This document shows, in pieces, positions 28,740 through 37,915 of a stretch of DNA of 64,000 bases. This DNA is from Hydrogenovibrio marinus (lineage in GTDB: Bacteria > Pseudomonadota > Gammaproteobacteria > Thiomicrospirales > Thiomicrospiraceae): the NCBI RefSeq assembly GCF_013340845.1, contig NZ_AP020335.1:1860001-1924000 (forward strand), given 5' to 3'. The first letter of the stretch is position 1. The number at the start of each line of letters is the position of its first letter. Under the pieces are notes generated by a model. The model ran no database searches. It saw only the letters and a list, made by a program, of their open reading frames with translations, and was not told the origin of the DNA. The translations under genes and the position numbers were made by a program.

Positions 28740-29309
28740 ATGAAATATTTAGCAAAAACAAATTTCTTCAAGATGCTTGCGCTGTCATTGCTTGGCGGCT
28801 TAACGTTGACTTTTTCGCAGATTTCATCCGCGGCAGATCCAAACGCAGGCAAAGTTCCAACAAACAAACCTCGCCCAATTTATCCTTTGGACAAAGCACG
28901 TAACATTGACTTATGTGTTGCCTATTCCACTCTAAAAACGGAAAAGGAAAAGAAAGCTGTGATGGCAGAGTTGGATAAACGTACTCAACTCAGTGAAAAA
29001 GATCACGAAAACCTTAAGAAAAAACTGGTCGAACCAGGCAATACCACTTGTGGCATGTACATGATACTTGGCAAACCTCTACAAGAAGAAGGCGTATGGC
29101 TAAGACCGATGGTTTTTAAAGTCGTTCACGTTTACCCTAAACATTACTACGTCACGCAAGTGGGTATGGTTATGAAAAAATATGAGCGTAAACCCGGTGA
29201 GATGCCACCAAAACTCATCGAAAAAGCGCCAAAAGTGCAAGGGCCGCCAGTAGTTTTCGAAGCACCGGGCGGACGTCCGATGCACCCTGGCATGGAACCT
29301 CAAAAATAA
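28740..29309 (+). CDS. Hypothetical exported protein
   Basis: 189 residues with a clear signal peptide (cleavage near SSAA). It is not recognised. Two cysteines in the mature part, in NIDLCVAY and NTTCGMYM, could form a disulfide; the C-terminus is rich in Pro, Gly and Met (GGRPMHPGMEPQK). It lies 178 bp after the copper operon in the same direction. The periplasmic location and Met-rich tail suggest a metal link, but that is only inference. Confidence 0.6.
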   Translation: MKYLAKTNFFKMLALSLLGGLTLTFSQISSAADPNAGKVPTNKPRPIYPLDKARNIDLCVAYSTLKTEKEKKAVMAELDKRTQLSEKDHENLKKKLVEPGNTTCGMYMILGKPLQEEGVWLRPMVFKVVHVYPKHYYVTQVGMVMKKYERKPGEMPPKLIEKAPKVQGPPVVFEAPGGRPMHPGMEPQK

Positions 29310-29494
29310 ATATCCCATCAACCTCCTCTTCTCCCTGTCAGGAATAAGGAGGTTTTCCAACCACATCCCAGCTTTTTCTTCCTTTGTATTTTCCTGCCAA
29401 GATCCGTTTTACTGGATAAACCAGCCAAGACTGATTAAAATAACGCCAATTATTTCTAACCGAGCTCTCCGCTCACACAATCGAGAACAAAAAT

Positions 29495-30157
29495 ATGACA
29501 CAAGATGAATTAAAACAACAGGTTGCAAAAGCAGCGATTGAACACGTTGTGCCAGGAACAATTATCGGTGTTGGTACAGGTTCAACAGCTAACTTCTTCA
29601 TTGATGAATTGGCTAAAATTAAAGGTCAAATCGAGGGTACTGTTGCTAGCTCAGAAGCTTCTGCAGAGCGCCTAAAAGGACATGGTATTCCAGTATTTGA
29701 CTTAAACTCGGTTTCTGAAATTTCTGTTTACATTGACGGTGCCGATGAAGCTGATCCAGGTCTACACCTAGTTAAAGGCGGCGGCGGCGCTTTGACGCGT
29801 GAGAAAATCGTCCTAGCGGTTGCTGATAAATTCGTTTGTATTGCTGACGACAGCAAGAAAGTCGACATCCTAGGTAAATTCCCTCTTCCGATTGAAGTCA
29901 TTCCTATGGCACGTAGCTACGTTGCACGTGAAATCGTTAAACGTTTCGGCGGCGAGCCTGTACTACGTGATGGATTCATCACCGATAACGGTAACGTTAT
30001 TTTGGACGTTCACGGCTTACAAATCGTTGACCCAGTCGCAATGGAAAACGAGCTGAACGGCATTGTCGGCGTGGTTACCAACGGTCTATTTGCTGCTAGA
30101 AAAGCGGATGTTTTCTTGTGCGGCACGGCAAATGGTGTGGAAGTTATTGAAGCATAA
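29495..30157 (+). CDS. rpiA: Ribose-5-phosphate isomerase A
   Basis: 220 residues. Interconverts ribose 5-phosphate and ribulose 5-phosphate, serving the pentose phosphate and Calvin pathways. It has [22 protein letters not shown] and [12 protein letters not shown], the active-site motifs of RpiA, and GVVTNGLFA near the end. Monocistronic, with an intrinsic terminator about 80 bp downstream. Confidence 0.96.
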   Translation: MTQDELKQQVAKAAIEHVVPGTIIGVGTGSTANFFIDELAKIKGQIEGTVASSEASAERLKGHGIPVFDLNSVSEISVYIDGADEADPGLHLVKGGGGALTREKIVLAVADKFVCIADDSKKVDILGKFPLPIEVIPMARSYVAREIVKRFGGEPVLRDGFITDNGNVILDVHGLQIVDPVAMENELNGIVGVVTNGLFAARKADVFLCGTANGVEVIEA

Positions 30158-30238
30158 TTGAAATTAGCCTCAAGCACTACAGCCTTGATTAAAAAGCTTA
30201 TACACTAAGGTTTTAATCACTTAGCTTATAGCACTAAA

Positions 30239-30263
30239 GAAGGAGAAAATTTTCTCCTTTTTT
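30239..30263 (+). terminator. rpiA terminator
   Basis: AAGGAGAAAA pairs with TTTTCTCCTT directly, followed by a T-run. Confidence 0.75.
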
Positions 30264-30291
30264 ATTCTTACTTTGTAGAGAGCAACGCAAG

Positions 30292-30792
30292 ATGAATTCA
30301 CTTGGAAGTAAACTTTTTAGCCTACTCGTCGTCGTTTTATTGGCTGCGCTGATTTATGTCACCGTTTTTTCCGGCAATGGTCAAGCACCTGATATTCAAG
30401 TCAAAACCGCAAGCAATCAGACACTGAACCTCAGCAAACCGATGAAACCGGTTTTGGTAAATTTCTGGGCAACGACTTGTCCGGGCTGTGTTGCCGAGAT
30501 GCCGCACTTGGCAGACATGAAGAAAAAATTCGGTGACAAATTCGAGTTAGTTGCCGTGTCTATGGACTACGACCCTGAAGACCAAGTGAAAAAATTCATG
30601 GCAAATCACAGCTATCCCTTCACTTACATCATGGACAAAACAGGTTCTATGGCAAAAGCCTTTGGTGGCGTTATGCTCACCCCTACCAGCTTTTTGATTG
30701 CGCCAAATGGCAATATCGTTTACCAAAAGGTCGGCGAAATTGATTATGCTATCGTCAATAAAAAACTGGCAGAAATGACGCCGGATCTATAA
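30292..30792 (+). CDS. TlpA/ResA-like thiol-disulfide protein
   Basis: 166 residues. One N-terminal membrane anchor (about residues 8-26) and a periplasmic thioredoxin fold with the active site TTCPGC (Cys63, Cys66) and a cis-proline in MLTPTSFLI. TlpA-like proteins reduce disulfides, often for cytochrome or CuA assembly. It lies 41 bp before hemL. The redox partner is not visible here. Confidence 0.85.
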   Translation: MNSLGSKLFSLLVVVLLAALIYVTVFSGNGQAPDIQVKTASNQTLNLSKPMKPVLVNFWATTCPGCVAEMPHLADMKKKFGDKFELVAVSMDYDPEDQVKKFMANHSYPFTYIMDKTGSMAKAFGGVMLTPTSFLIAPNGNIVYQKVGEIDYAIVNKKLAEMTPDL

Positions 30793-30833
30793 GGTCTCAC
30801 AAAATAATTAAGACGGACAACTAAGGAAGCAAC

Positions 30834-32114
30834 ATGTCTCATTCACACGATTTATTCATTGCCGCACAAAAACACATTCCTGGTGGCGTAAACTCCCCAG
30901 TAAGAGCTTTCAAAGGTGTTGGCGGTGATCCTGTCTTTTTCAAGTCGGCAAAAGGCGCTTACCTAACCGACGCCGATGATAAGACTTATATCGACTATGT
31001 TGCTTCCTGGGGTCCTGCGATTCTTGGTCATGCTCATCCTGAGGTGATTAAAGTTGTTCAAGAGCAAGCTGAGCTTGGTTTAAGCTTCGGCGCGCCAACT
31101 GAAATCGAAACCACCATGGCAGATTTGGTTTGTGAACTCATTCCTTCAATGGACATGGTTCGTATGGTGAGCTCGGGAACCGAAGCGACCATGACGGCGA
31201 TTCGTTTGGCGCGTGGTTATACCGGCAGAGACAAGATCGTTAAATTTGAAGGCTGTTACCACGGTCACTCGGATTCCTTGCTGGTTAAAGCGGGATCTGG
31301 CGCATTGACGTTGGGCGTACCTTCTTCTCCAGGTGTCCCTGCTGCCTTGGCGGAAGAGACTCTGACGCTAACGCACAATGATGCGGATGAAGTCCGTAAA
31401 GTCTTCTCGGAAATCGGCGAGCAGATCGCTTGCATTATCGTTGAGCCGGTTGCTGGCAACATGAACTGTATTCCACCGGAAGAAGGCTTTTTGGAAACAC
31501 TACGTGAAGTCTGTGATCAATACGGTGCCGTACTGATCTTTGATGAAGTCATGTGTGGTTTCCGAGTCGGTTTGTCTGGCGCACAAGGTCGCTTCGGCAT
31601 CACCCCAGACCTAACCACTTTCGGCAAAGTCATCGGTGGCGGTATGCCAGTAGGTGCTTTCGGTGGTAAACGCGAAATCATGGAAAAAATCGCACCGCTA
31701 GGACCTGTCTACCAAGCGGGTACGCTTTCCGGTAACCCGATTGCAATGGCAGCGGGTCTAAAAACGTTGGAGTTGATTGGCAAAGCCGGTTTCTTCGAAG
31801 CATTAGAATCCAAAACGACTAAGCTGGTAGAAGGACTACAAAATGCCGCTGATGAAGCAGGTATTGCCTTCACAACCAATCAAGTAGGTGCGATGTTCGG
31901 CTACTTCTTTAGCACAGAGAAAAACATCCGCCGCTTCGCCCAAGTGGCTCAAGGCGACATGGAACGTTTCAAGAAGTTCTATCACGGTATGTTGGATGAA
32001 GGTGTTTACCTAGCCCCTTCAGCGTTCGAAGCCGGCTTTGTGTCTTCTGTACACACTGATGCAGACATCGACAACACCATTGCTGCTGCACGTCGCGTGA
32101 TGAAAACACTATAA
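30834..32114 (+). CDS. hemL: Glutamate-1-semialdehyde 2,1-aminomutase
   Basis: 426 residues. A PLP enzyme making 5-aminolevulinate in the C5 heme pathway. It has [16 protein letters not shown] at the N-terminus, [38 protein letters not shown] and the PLP lysine in [15 protein letters not shown]. It ends at a terminator built from two copies of the dispersed word. Confidence 0.96.
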   Translation: MSHSHDLFIAAQKHIPGGVNSPVRAFKGVGGDPVFFKSAKGAYLTDADDKTYIDYVASWGPAILGHAHPEVIKVVQEQAELGLSFGAPTEIETTMADLVCELIPSMDMVRMVSSGTEATMTAIRLARGYTGRDKIVKFEGCYHGHSDSLLVKAGSGALTLGVPSSPGVPAALAEETLTLTHNDADEVRKVFSEIGEQIACIIVEPVAGNMNCIPPEEGFLETLREVCDQYGAVLIFDEVMCGFRVGLSGAQGRFGITPDLTTFGKVIGGGMPVGAFGGKREIMEKIAPLGPVYQAGTLSGNPIAMAAGLKTLELIGKAGFFEALESKTTKLVEGLQNAADEAGIAFTTNQVGAMFGYFFSTEKNIRRFAQVAQGDMERFKKFYHGMLDEGVYLAPSAFEAGFVSSVHTDADIDNTIAAARRVMKTL

Positions 32115-32131
32115 AAACTACCAGGTTGGGG
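32113..32131 (-). repeat. Dispersed 19-bp word, copy 4b (17 of 19)
   Basis: On the minus strand it reads CCCCAACCTGGTAGTTTTT. It is the inverted partner of copy 4a and forms the left arm of the hemL terminator. Confidence 0.75.
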
Positions 32132-32163
32132 AGCGCAAAAGCCGCCCCAACCTGGCAGATTTT
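32121..32163 (+). terminator. hemL terminator made of an inverted pair of the dispersed word
   Basis: An 11-bp perfect stem (CCAGGTTGGGG, 32121-32131, with CCCCAACCTGG, 32145-32155) closes a 13-nt loop and is followed by CAGATTTT. Inverted pairs of uptake sequences acting as terminators are known from Neisseria and Pasteurellaceae. Confidence 0.75.
32145..32163 (+). repeat. Dispersed 19-bp word, copy 4a (perfect)
   Basis: A perfect copy forming the right arm and tail of the hemL terminator. Confidence 0.8.
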
Positions 32164-32206
32164 CTGATTTATTCTACTCAACCACCATCCTCTAACACCG
32201 TATCAA

Positions 32207-32752
32207 ATGCACACTCGCCACCATATTGATGACTTGATCACGCTGTTCAACACGCGTTTTATTCCACTACACAACACTGAATTGGTATGCTGCGAACCCG
32301 AACCCATTTATCGCCCGGCGGATGCTCAACACCCCCGCCATAGAATCATTTTTGCGCACGGTTTCTTCGCCTCGGCTTTACATGAAATCGCTCATTGGTG
32401 TGTCGCAGGCAAGGAAAGAAGGCAACTGGAAGACTTCGGTTACTGGTATCAACCGGATGGCAGAACGGAAGAACAGCAGCGATTGTTCGAATCAGTTGAG
32501 GTGAAACCTCAAGCATTAGAGTGGATTTTTTCAGCCTCTGCCGGCTTCAACTTTGTATTCAGCGCTGACAATTTAAACGGAGCAGCCGGCGTCTCTGCTG
32601 ACTTTAAAGAGAAAGTCAGGGAACAGGTTTTACAATATTTGCATCAAGGATTACCATCAGACGCTCGACTATGGTCGGAAGCTTTGATTGCTTTTTATCG
32701 TGCCAATAAACCATTGAGCATCAAGGAGTTTGAGCTGACCGAAGGTCAGTGA
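32207..32752 (+). CDS. epmC: Elongation factor P hydroxylase
   Basis: 181 residues, the YfcM/EpmC family that hydroxylates the beta-lysylated lysine of EF-P. The metal-binding motif HEIAHWC is visible, with FAHGFFASALHE before it and QRLFESVEVKPQALEW and SADNLNG after it. The start at 32207 gives the family N-terminus (HHIDDLITLFN). No epmA/epmB or efp gene lies in the window. Confidence 0.88.
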   Translation: MHTRHHIDDLITLFNTRFIPLHNTELVCCEPEPIYRPADAQHPRHRIIFAHGFFASALHEIAHWCVAGKERRQLEDFGYWYQPDGRTEEQQRLFESVEVKPQALEWIFSASAGFNFVFSADNLNGAAGVSADFKEKVREQVLQYLHQGLPSDARLWSEALIAFYRANKPLSIKEFELTEGQ

Positions 32753-32765
32753 GTCAGGCTGTAAT

Positions 32766-32849
32766 TTAAGATTTTGGTTTACTGAATATCGCCCATACGA
32801 TAAGTAGGACGATAAACAGAATAATGCCGACTTCTAACAGCGCCCACAT
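32766..32849 (-). CDS. 27-residue single-pass membrane peptide
   Basis: Found by reading the gap after the GGDEF gene. The ATG at 32849 starts 2 nt after that gene's TAA, so it is likely translated by coupling. The peptide begins MWALLEVG, is almost wholly hydrophobic in the middle (IILFIVLLIVWAIF) and ends SKPKS, so the basic tail should lie in the cytoplasm. Not recognised. Coding status is inferred from layout and composition only. Confidence 0.5.
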   Translation of the reverse strand: MWALLEVGIILFIVLLIVWAIFSKPKS

Positions 32850-32851
32850 AC

Positions 32852-33880
32852 TTAGTCGTCTATCTTCACCAACGATGAGCGCTTGCCATTGCCATCATTT
32901 TTAATCAGCTGCAGTGCATGCTGTATTTTCTGCTCTATCGTATTGGTATCATCGTAAACCAACACTTTGATAATGGCGGCGTTTAGCGTGACGTTCTGAA
33001 TATCTTCATCACGATTTTTGACTTTCAGCTTTTTAGAACTGACCGCATTCTGTATTTCTTGAATGTAGGCAGGAATTTCATGAATTGGGAAAGTTTCCGG
33101 CGGCAATACAGCGATTTCATCATCCTGAAGCCTCATTACCGGCCAAGACTTCTCGGTCAAATCCTGAATCATCTTCACCATCAAGCGAATAATACTGTCA
33201 CCCACCAACCAAGACAATTTCTTGTTGTAGGCCTCAAGCTGCTGGATATCGAACACGATGAAATAACGTTTGGTCACCACACCTGAAAGCGAATCCGTCA
33301 ACATTTGAGATAGGGTTTTCTGGAAGTAGCCGTAATCTGGCAATCCTGTCAGGAAGTCTCGATTCATCGCCTGCTCAATTTCCACAATCTCTTGATTGGC
33401 TTGCGTTAGGTGTTGCGTACCCTTTTCCATTTTAAGCGTCGTATCGACTGACTCGGTTTCAACTTGCTTGAGTTGCAACATGGCTTCAGACAAGATGATC
33501 TCAATCGCATCTTTGGTCTCGGCAATCGACAGGCTGTTGCGCATATCACCAATAGAAGATTGGTGCTCGCGGATAGAGTCTACGAACTCACTGATACGAG
33601 CCTTCAAGTCATTTGCACGCTCAATGATCTGCGTGGTGGTGCGGTTAATCCCCAAAGATTCTTTGAAATAGGACTTTAATACATAAGTCTCATAAAGCTT
33701 CTGATAGGATTCATCGGAAATCGGCTGGCCGGTCGATAACAAAGATTTCATTCGAGAAATAAAGTTCTTATTGCTACCACGGAAATACAAATACCAAATG
33801 CTCAACGTAACGGGAGTCGGCTTAATATCTTCTTTTGTCAGGTACTCCAGAACCTTTCTGGCCGTCACGTGTTCATTCAT
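32852..33880 (-). CDS. GGDEF-domain protein with a degenerate active site
   Basis: 342 residues. The N-terminal half is helical and partly coiled-coil. A GGDEF-type domain starts at RDFLTGLPDYGYF and has FIVFDIQQLEAYN, but where GGDEF should be it reads RLQDDEIAVL, lacking both glycines. A diguanylate cyclase without them should be inactive, so it is more likely a nucleotide sensor or a structural partner. The last codons lead directly into the 27-residue membrane peptide. Confidence 0.75.
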   Translation of the reverse strand: MNEHVTARKVLEYLTKEDIKPTPVTLSIWYLYFRGSNKNFISRMKSLLSTGQPISDESYQKLYETYVLKSYFKESLGINRTTTQIIERANDLKARISEFVDSIREHQSSIGDMRNSLSIAETKDAIEIILSEAMLQLKQVETESVDTTLKMEKGTQHLTQANQEIVEIEQAMNRDFLTGLPDYGYFQKTLSQMLTDSLSGVVTKRYFIVFDIQQLEAYNKKLSWLVGDSIIRLMVKMIQDLTEKSWPVMRLQDDEIAVLPPETFPIHEIPAYIQEIQNAVSSKKLKVKNRDEDIQNVTLNAAIIKVLVYDDTNTIEQKIQHALQLIKNDGNGKRSSLVKIDD

Positions 33881-33947
33881 GTATGTTTTCCTTAATCACG
33901 GTTATACCCAATAACTTCGATGCTCTGCCTTCCAGGCAGTCGCATAT

Positions 33948-35348
33948 TTATTTTGCTTGTAATGATGACAACAGCTTTTGATGAATATTCCCAAAGCTAC
34001 CGTTTGACATGATAACCACTCTATCAAATGGTTGTAAACTTTCCAACAACCCGGTTAAAAGCGCATCGTAGCTATCATATACAAAAACTGGACTTTCGAA
34101 TGACTCAGTAGGCAACTCCCACTGCCAGCTCGGATCGATGAAAGCAAAAACTTGATCAGCGTCGACAAACGCCTTAGGCAAAGTTTGTCTATGCACGCCC
34201 ATTCTCATAGTATTTGATCTTGGTTCAAACACGGCAATTATACGCCCTGCGGAAGATTTGTCTTCTGTAGACGCAAGATTTTTCTGTGCTCTCAGTCCCT
34301 GCAAGGTGGTCTTGATTGCCGTCGGATGGTGTGCAAAGTCGTCATAAATCACAATATCATTCGCTTCACCGACTTTGGTCATTCTGCGTTTAACGCCTTT
34401 AAAATGACAAAGACCATCGATGGCTATCGCCACCGGTACACCACAGTGCCTGGCTGCGGCAATTGCACTCAAACCATTTCTGACGGAATGCAGCCCGGTC
34501 ATTGGCCAAAGCACTTCTCCTTGAGATTTACCATCGACCAATACCTCAAATTTAGAGCCGTCTTCAGCCAGCAGCTTGAAAGACCAATCACTAAAGGTAT
34601 CGGCTGAACCCTGCGTTTCTTTAGGCGTCCAGCAGCCTTTCTCCAATACTGCTTGAAGATTACCATCATCATTTGGCATCACGATCAACCCATTTCCCGG
34701 GACCGTACGAACCAAATGATGGAACTGTTTCTGAATGGCTTCCAAATCCTCAAAGATATCGGCGTGATCAAACTCCAAGTTGTTCATCACACAGGTTCTT
34801 GGATGATAGTGTACAAACTTGGAGCGTTTGTCGAAAAATGCGGTGTCATACTCATCTGCTTCAACCACAAAGAAAGGAGACGCCCCCAACCTGGCAGATT
34901 TTCCAAAGTTTTCCGGTACGCCACCAATGAGGAACCCAGGCTCCAATTTGACATATTCTAAAATCCAGGCGACCATGGAAGCGGTTGTGGTTTTGCCATG
35001 CGTACCTGCAACGGCAACCACCCAGCGGTCTTGCAGGATATTTTCCGCCAACCATTGCGGCCCAGAAGTATAACGCTGCTGACGATTAAGAACATCTTCC
35101 ACCAACGGGTGACCACGGCTCAACGCATTACCAATAACCACCTCTTCTGGAGGGTTCGATAGGAAGTCATCTTCCTCATACGCGGAAACCGCTATTCCGG
35201 CTTGTTCTAGCTGAGTACTCATAGGCGGATAAATAGCATGATCCGAACCTGTAACCTCAAACCCTTTTTCTTTAGCAAGCTGAGCGATGCCGCCCATAAA
35301 TGTTCCGGCAATCCCTAGAATATGAATATGATGTTTTCGCTCAGCCAC
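33948..35348 (-). CDS. mpl: UDP-MurNAc:L-Ala-gamma-D-Glu-meso-DAP ligase (peptidoglycan recycling)
   Basis: 466 residues. A Mur-ligase family enzyme that reattaches recycled tripeptide to UDP-MurNAc. It has GIAGTFMGGIAQLAKEKG at the N-terminus, ATP-binding GTHGKTTT (residues 115-122), FLIGGVPENFGKSARLG, EADEYDTAFFDKRSKFVHY and YDDFAHHPTAIKTTL. The first and fourth motifs distinguish Mpl from MurC. A perfect copy of the dispersed word (34884-34902) encodes the K-S-A-R-L-G part of a segment conserved in Mpl. Confidence 0.94.
   Translation of the reverse strand: MAERKHHIHILGIAGTFMGGIAQLAKEKGFEVTGSDHAIYPPMSTQLEQAGIAVSAYEEDDFLSNPPEEVVIGNALSRGHPLVEDVLNRQQRYTSGPQWLAENILQDRWVVAVAGTHGKTTTASMVAWILEYVKLEPGFLIGGVPENFGKSARLGASPFFVVEADEYDTAFFDKRSKFVHYHPRTCVMNNLEFDHADIFEDLEAIQKQFHHLVRTVPGNGLIVMPNDDGNLQAVLEKGCWTPKETQGSADTFSDWSFKLLAEDGSKFEVLVDGKSQGEVLWPMTGLHSVRNGLSAIAAARHCGVPVAIAIDGLCHFKGVKRRMTKVGEANDIVIYDDFAHHPTAIKTTLQGLRAQKNLASTEDKSSAGRIIAVFEPRSNTMRMGVHRQTLPKAFVDADQVFAFIDPSWQWELPTESFESPVFVYDSYDALLTGLLESLQPFDRVVIMSNGSFGNIHQKLLSSLQAK
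34884..34902 (+). repeat. Dispersed 19-bp word, copy 5 (perfect)
   Basis: A perfect copy inside mpl, same codon frame as copy 1. Confidence 0.8.
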
Positions 35349-35423
35349 TTAAATCCTCTTTATTCTCAATTATCTGACCTTATCATCTTGCCCTGCACCC
35401 TCTAAGCCCTTAAACTTCGAGGT

Positions 35424-36563
35424 ATGCAGTATCAGTACCTTACCCAAACTAACGACCTCGTCCAGTTTTGCAACTCGCTTTGCGAACAAACTGAATGGGT
35501 TGCAATCGATACGGAATTTGTCCGTAAGGATACCTATTATCCTGAATTAAGCTTGATCCAGATACAATCCAACCTAGGCGCCGCCGCAATTATCGACCCG
35601 TTATCAATCGATGACCTCGAACCGCTCTGGAAAATTTTAGATAACCCAGACATTTTGAAAGTATTTCACTCGGCGCGTCAAGACTTGGAAGTATTGTATC
35701 AAGTTGCAGGACGCTTGCCCCAGTCAATTTTCGACACACAGATTGCCGCTGTTTTTCTCGGCTATGGCGACCTTGTTGGTCTGGCAAAAATTGTCGAAGC
35801 GGAGTTAGGCGTCCAACTCCCGAAAGACCAAACCCGAACCAACTGGAATCAACGCCCATTAAGCGAAGAGCAGCTTGCTTACGCGTTTGACGATGTTTAT
35901 TACCTAGCCCCACTCTACGAAAAGATTTACGGCCGATTAACGCCTGAGCAGCTTGATGTATTGAGCGAAGACTTTGCCGCGCTTTTGGACATTAATTTAT
36001 ACCAAATCCAACCCGAAAAGGCTGGCGAAAAAATTAAATCCGGCAGACATCTAAAACCTAAATACATGGCGATTTGCTATGCACTTGCTGAATGGCGAGA
36101 GCTATATGCCCAAAAGAACAATGAGCCAAAGCGCTGGGTATTGTCGGATGATGCACTTGTTGCCATCGCTAAACGTCCACCCAAAACGGCGCAAGCACTT
36201 TACAAGGTACCTAATATCAAAGCTTCCAGTGTTAAAAGCTATGGTGACGAATGGATCAGCATTATTGACGAGATATTTGCGCACCCTGAATATTGGCCGG
36301 AAAAGCTAGATACGCCTCCTCCCCCAACACCGCAGGAAGAAGTTTTACTGACTTTGGCGCATGCTTTCTGCCAGCAAGTCGCATTGAACTACAATATCCA
36401 GCTCCCCAACCTGGCGGCAAAAAGCCAACTACTGGAACTGATTCGCGATCCCCAAACACCCCAATTCGTCGGATGGCGACGCCTACTGGTCGAGCAGCCA
36501 CTGCAAAAAATCTTTCATACTGAAAGCTGCCTGAAAGTGAACAATGGGCACTTAAGTTTATGA
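35424..36563 (+). CDS. rnd: Ribonuclease D
   Basis: 379 residues. A 3' to 5' exoribonuclease that trims tRNA precursors. The DEDD exonuclease domain shows VAIDTEFVRKDTYYPELSLIQI (metal-binding Asp and Glu), FHSARQDLEVLY and AYAFDDVYYLAPLY; an HRDC domain (KRWVLSDDALVAIAKRPP) follows. It is divergent from mpl and lies 33 bp before pfp. A partial copy of the dispersed word is at 36404-36422. Confidence 0.93.
   Translation: MQYQYLTQTNDLVQFCNSLCEQTEWVAIDTEFVRKDTYYPELSLIQIQSNLGAAAIIDPLSIDDLEPLWKILDNPDILKVFHSARQDLEVLYQVAGRLPQSIFDTQIAAVFLGYGDLVGLAKIVEAELGVQLPKDQTRTNWNQRPLSEEQLAYAFDDVYYLAPLYEKIYGRLTPEQLDVLSEDFAALLDINLYQIQPEKAGEKIKSGRHLKPKYMAICYALAEWRELYAQKNNEPKRWVLSDDALVAIAKRPPKTAQALYKVPNIKASSVKSYGDEWISIIDEIFAHPEYWPEKLDTPPPPTPQEEVLLTLAHAFCQQVALNYNIQLPNLAAKSQLLELIRDPQTPQFVGWRRLLVEQPLQKIFHTESCLKVNNGHLSL
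36404..36422 (+). repeat. Dispersed word, degenerate copy
   Basis: CCCCAACCTGGCGGCAAAA; the first 12 bases match exactly, the rest mostly not. It lies in rnd and could be a decayed copy. Confidence 0.4.
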
Positions 36564-36596
36564 CAAATTCAAACCTTTCAGAAATGAGAATATCCC

Positions 36597-37865
36597 ATGT
36601 CTAAAAATGTTCTTTATGCTCAGGCCGGAGGTATCACGGCTGTTATTAACGCCAGCGCGGCTGCTGTATTGGAAACCGCTCAGAGCCATCCCGAAAGGTT
36701 CGGTACCGTATATGCAGCGATCAACGGCATTGTCGGTGTGCTGGAAGAGCGTCTTGTTGATATGTCTCAGTTGGACGCATCACAAATCAAACAATTGAAA
36801 ACACATCCGGGCGCAGCGTTTGAAGCTTGCCGATTTGACTTAGACCCTCTGGAAGACAACCCTGAGCAATACGAACGTGTTCTGACGGTCTTCAAACACT
36901 ATGACATTGGTTATTTCTTCTATAACGGTGGAAACGGTTCCATGGTTACCGCACAGAAAGTCGCGGATTATTGCACCAGCCAAGGACACCCTGTTACCTG
37001 CATTGGCGTTGCCAAAACCATTGATAACGACTTGGATATTTCGCATTGCAGCCCCGGATTTGGTAGTGCCGCAAAATTCATTGCCTCCAGTTTATTGGAA
37101 GTCAATATGGACCTTAAGTCCATGCACAACACTTCAACCAAATTTCTGGCGTTTGAATCCATGGGAAGAAATACCGGCTGGCTTACGATTGCAGGCGGGT
37201 TAATCAAGAATGCCATTCCAGATATCCCCCTACTGATTCTGCCAGCTGAAAGAGCTTTCAACAAACAAAAGTTTCTAGCACGTGTTCAGCAATTGTTCGA
37301 CGAAAAAGGCTATTGTCTTTGCGTCGTGTCGGAAGGCTTGCAGGATGAACAGGGCAACTATGTCTCCATCACCAATATTGAGCATACCCACCTACAAGAT
37401 TACACTCAGCTTGGCGGAGTGGCGGACGCTTTGTCTCACATGGTTGCTCAAGAGATGGGCGTTAAAACCCACAGTATTACGCCTGACTACCTTCAGCGTT
37501 CTGCCAGCCATTTCGTTTCCAAAACCGACTGGCAAATGGCCTATGATGCCGGAAAATCTGCGGTTATCGCAGCAATGAACGGCGAGCATGGCGTGCTGCC
37601 AATCATTGAAGTAACGTCTGAATCGCCGTTTAGCTGGCGTTTTACCAATGTCGATTTAATGACCGTCGCAGACCTAGAAAAAACCGTTCCTGACCACTTC
37701 CTGACACCGGACGGCATGGACATCACTCAAGCGGCACTTGACTACCTAACCCCGCTAATCCAAGGAGAAATGCCGTTTACTTATGTCAATGGTCTCCCTG
37801 ATATCCGTTTATTCGACTTCTCACTACTGCCACAGCAATTAGCGCCTTATAAAATTGTAAAATAA
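36597..37865 (+). CDS. pfp: 6-phosphofructokinase, probably pyrophosphate-dependent
   Basis: 422 residues. Converts fructose 6-phosphate to fructose 1,6-bisphosphate, reversibly if it uses PPi. It has YAQAGGITAVINASAAAVL, YFFYNGGNGSMVTAQKV, CIGVAKTIDNDL and FESMGRNTGWL, with KTIDND typical of the PPi branch. The phosphate donor is inferred from this motif set and the length, not proven. PPi enzymes are common in sulfur- and methane-oxidising autotrophs. Confidence 0.85.
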   Translation: MSKNVLYAQAGGITAVINASAAAVLETAQSHPERFGTVYAAINGIVGVLEERLVDMSQLDASQIKQLKTHPGAAFEACRFDLDPLEDNPEQYERVLTVFKHYDIGYFFYNGGNGSMVTAQKVADYCTSQGHPVTCIGVAKTIDNDLDISHCSPGFGSAAKFIASSLLEVNMDLKSMHNTSTKFLAFESMGRNTGWLTIAGGLIKNAIPDIPLLILPAERAFNKQKFLARVQQLFDEKGYCLCVVSEGLQDEQGNYVSITNIEHTHLQDYTQLGGVADALSHMVAQEMGVKTHSITPDYLQRSASHFVSKTDWQMAYDAGKSAVIAAMNGEHGVLPIIEVTSESPFSWRFTNVDLMTVADLEKTVPDHFLTPDGMDITQAALDYLTPLIQGEMPFTYVNGLPDIRLFDFSLLPQQLAPYKIVK

Positions 37866-37915
37866 GTATAACGCCGCAAAACAAGGCCACTAAACACTTT
37901 TGGAGCTCATAACCT

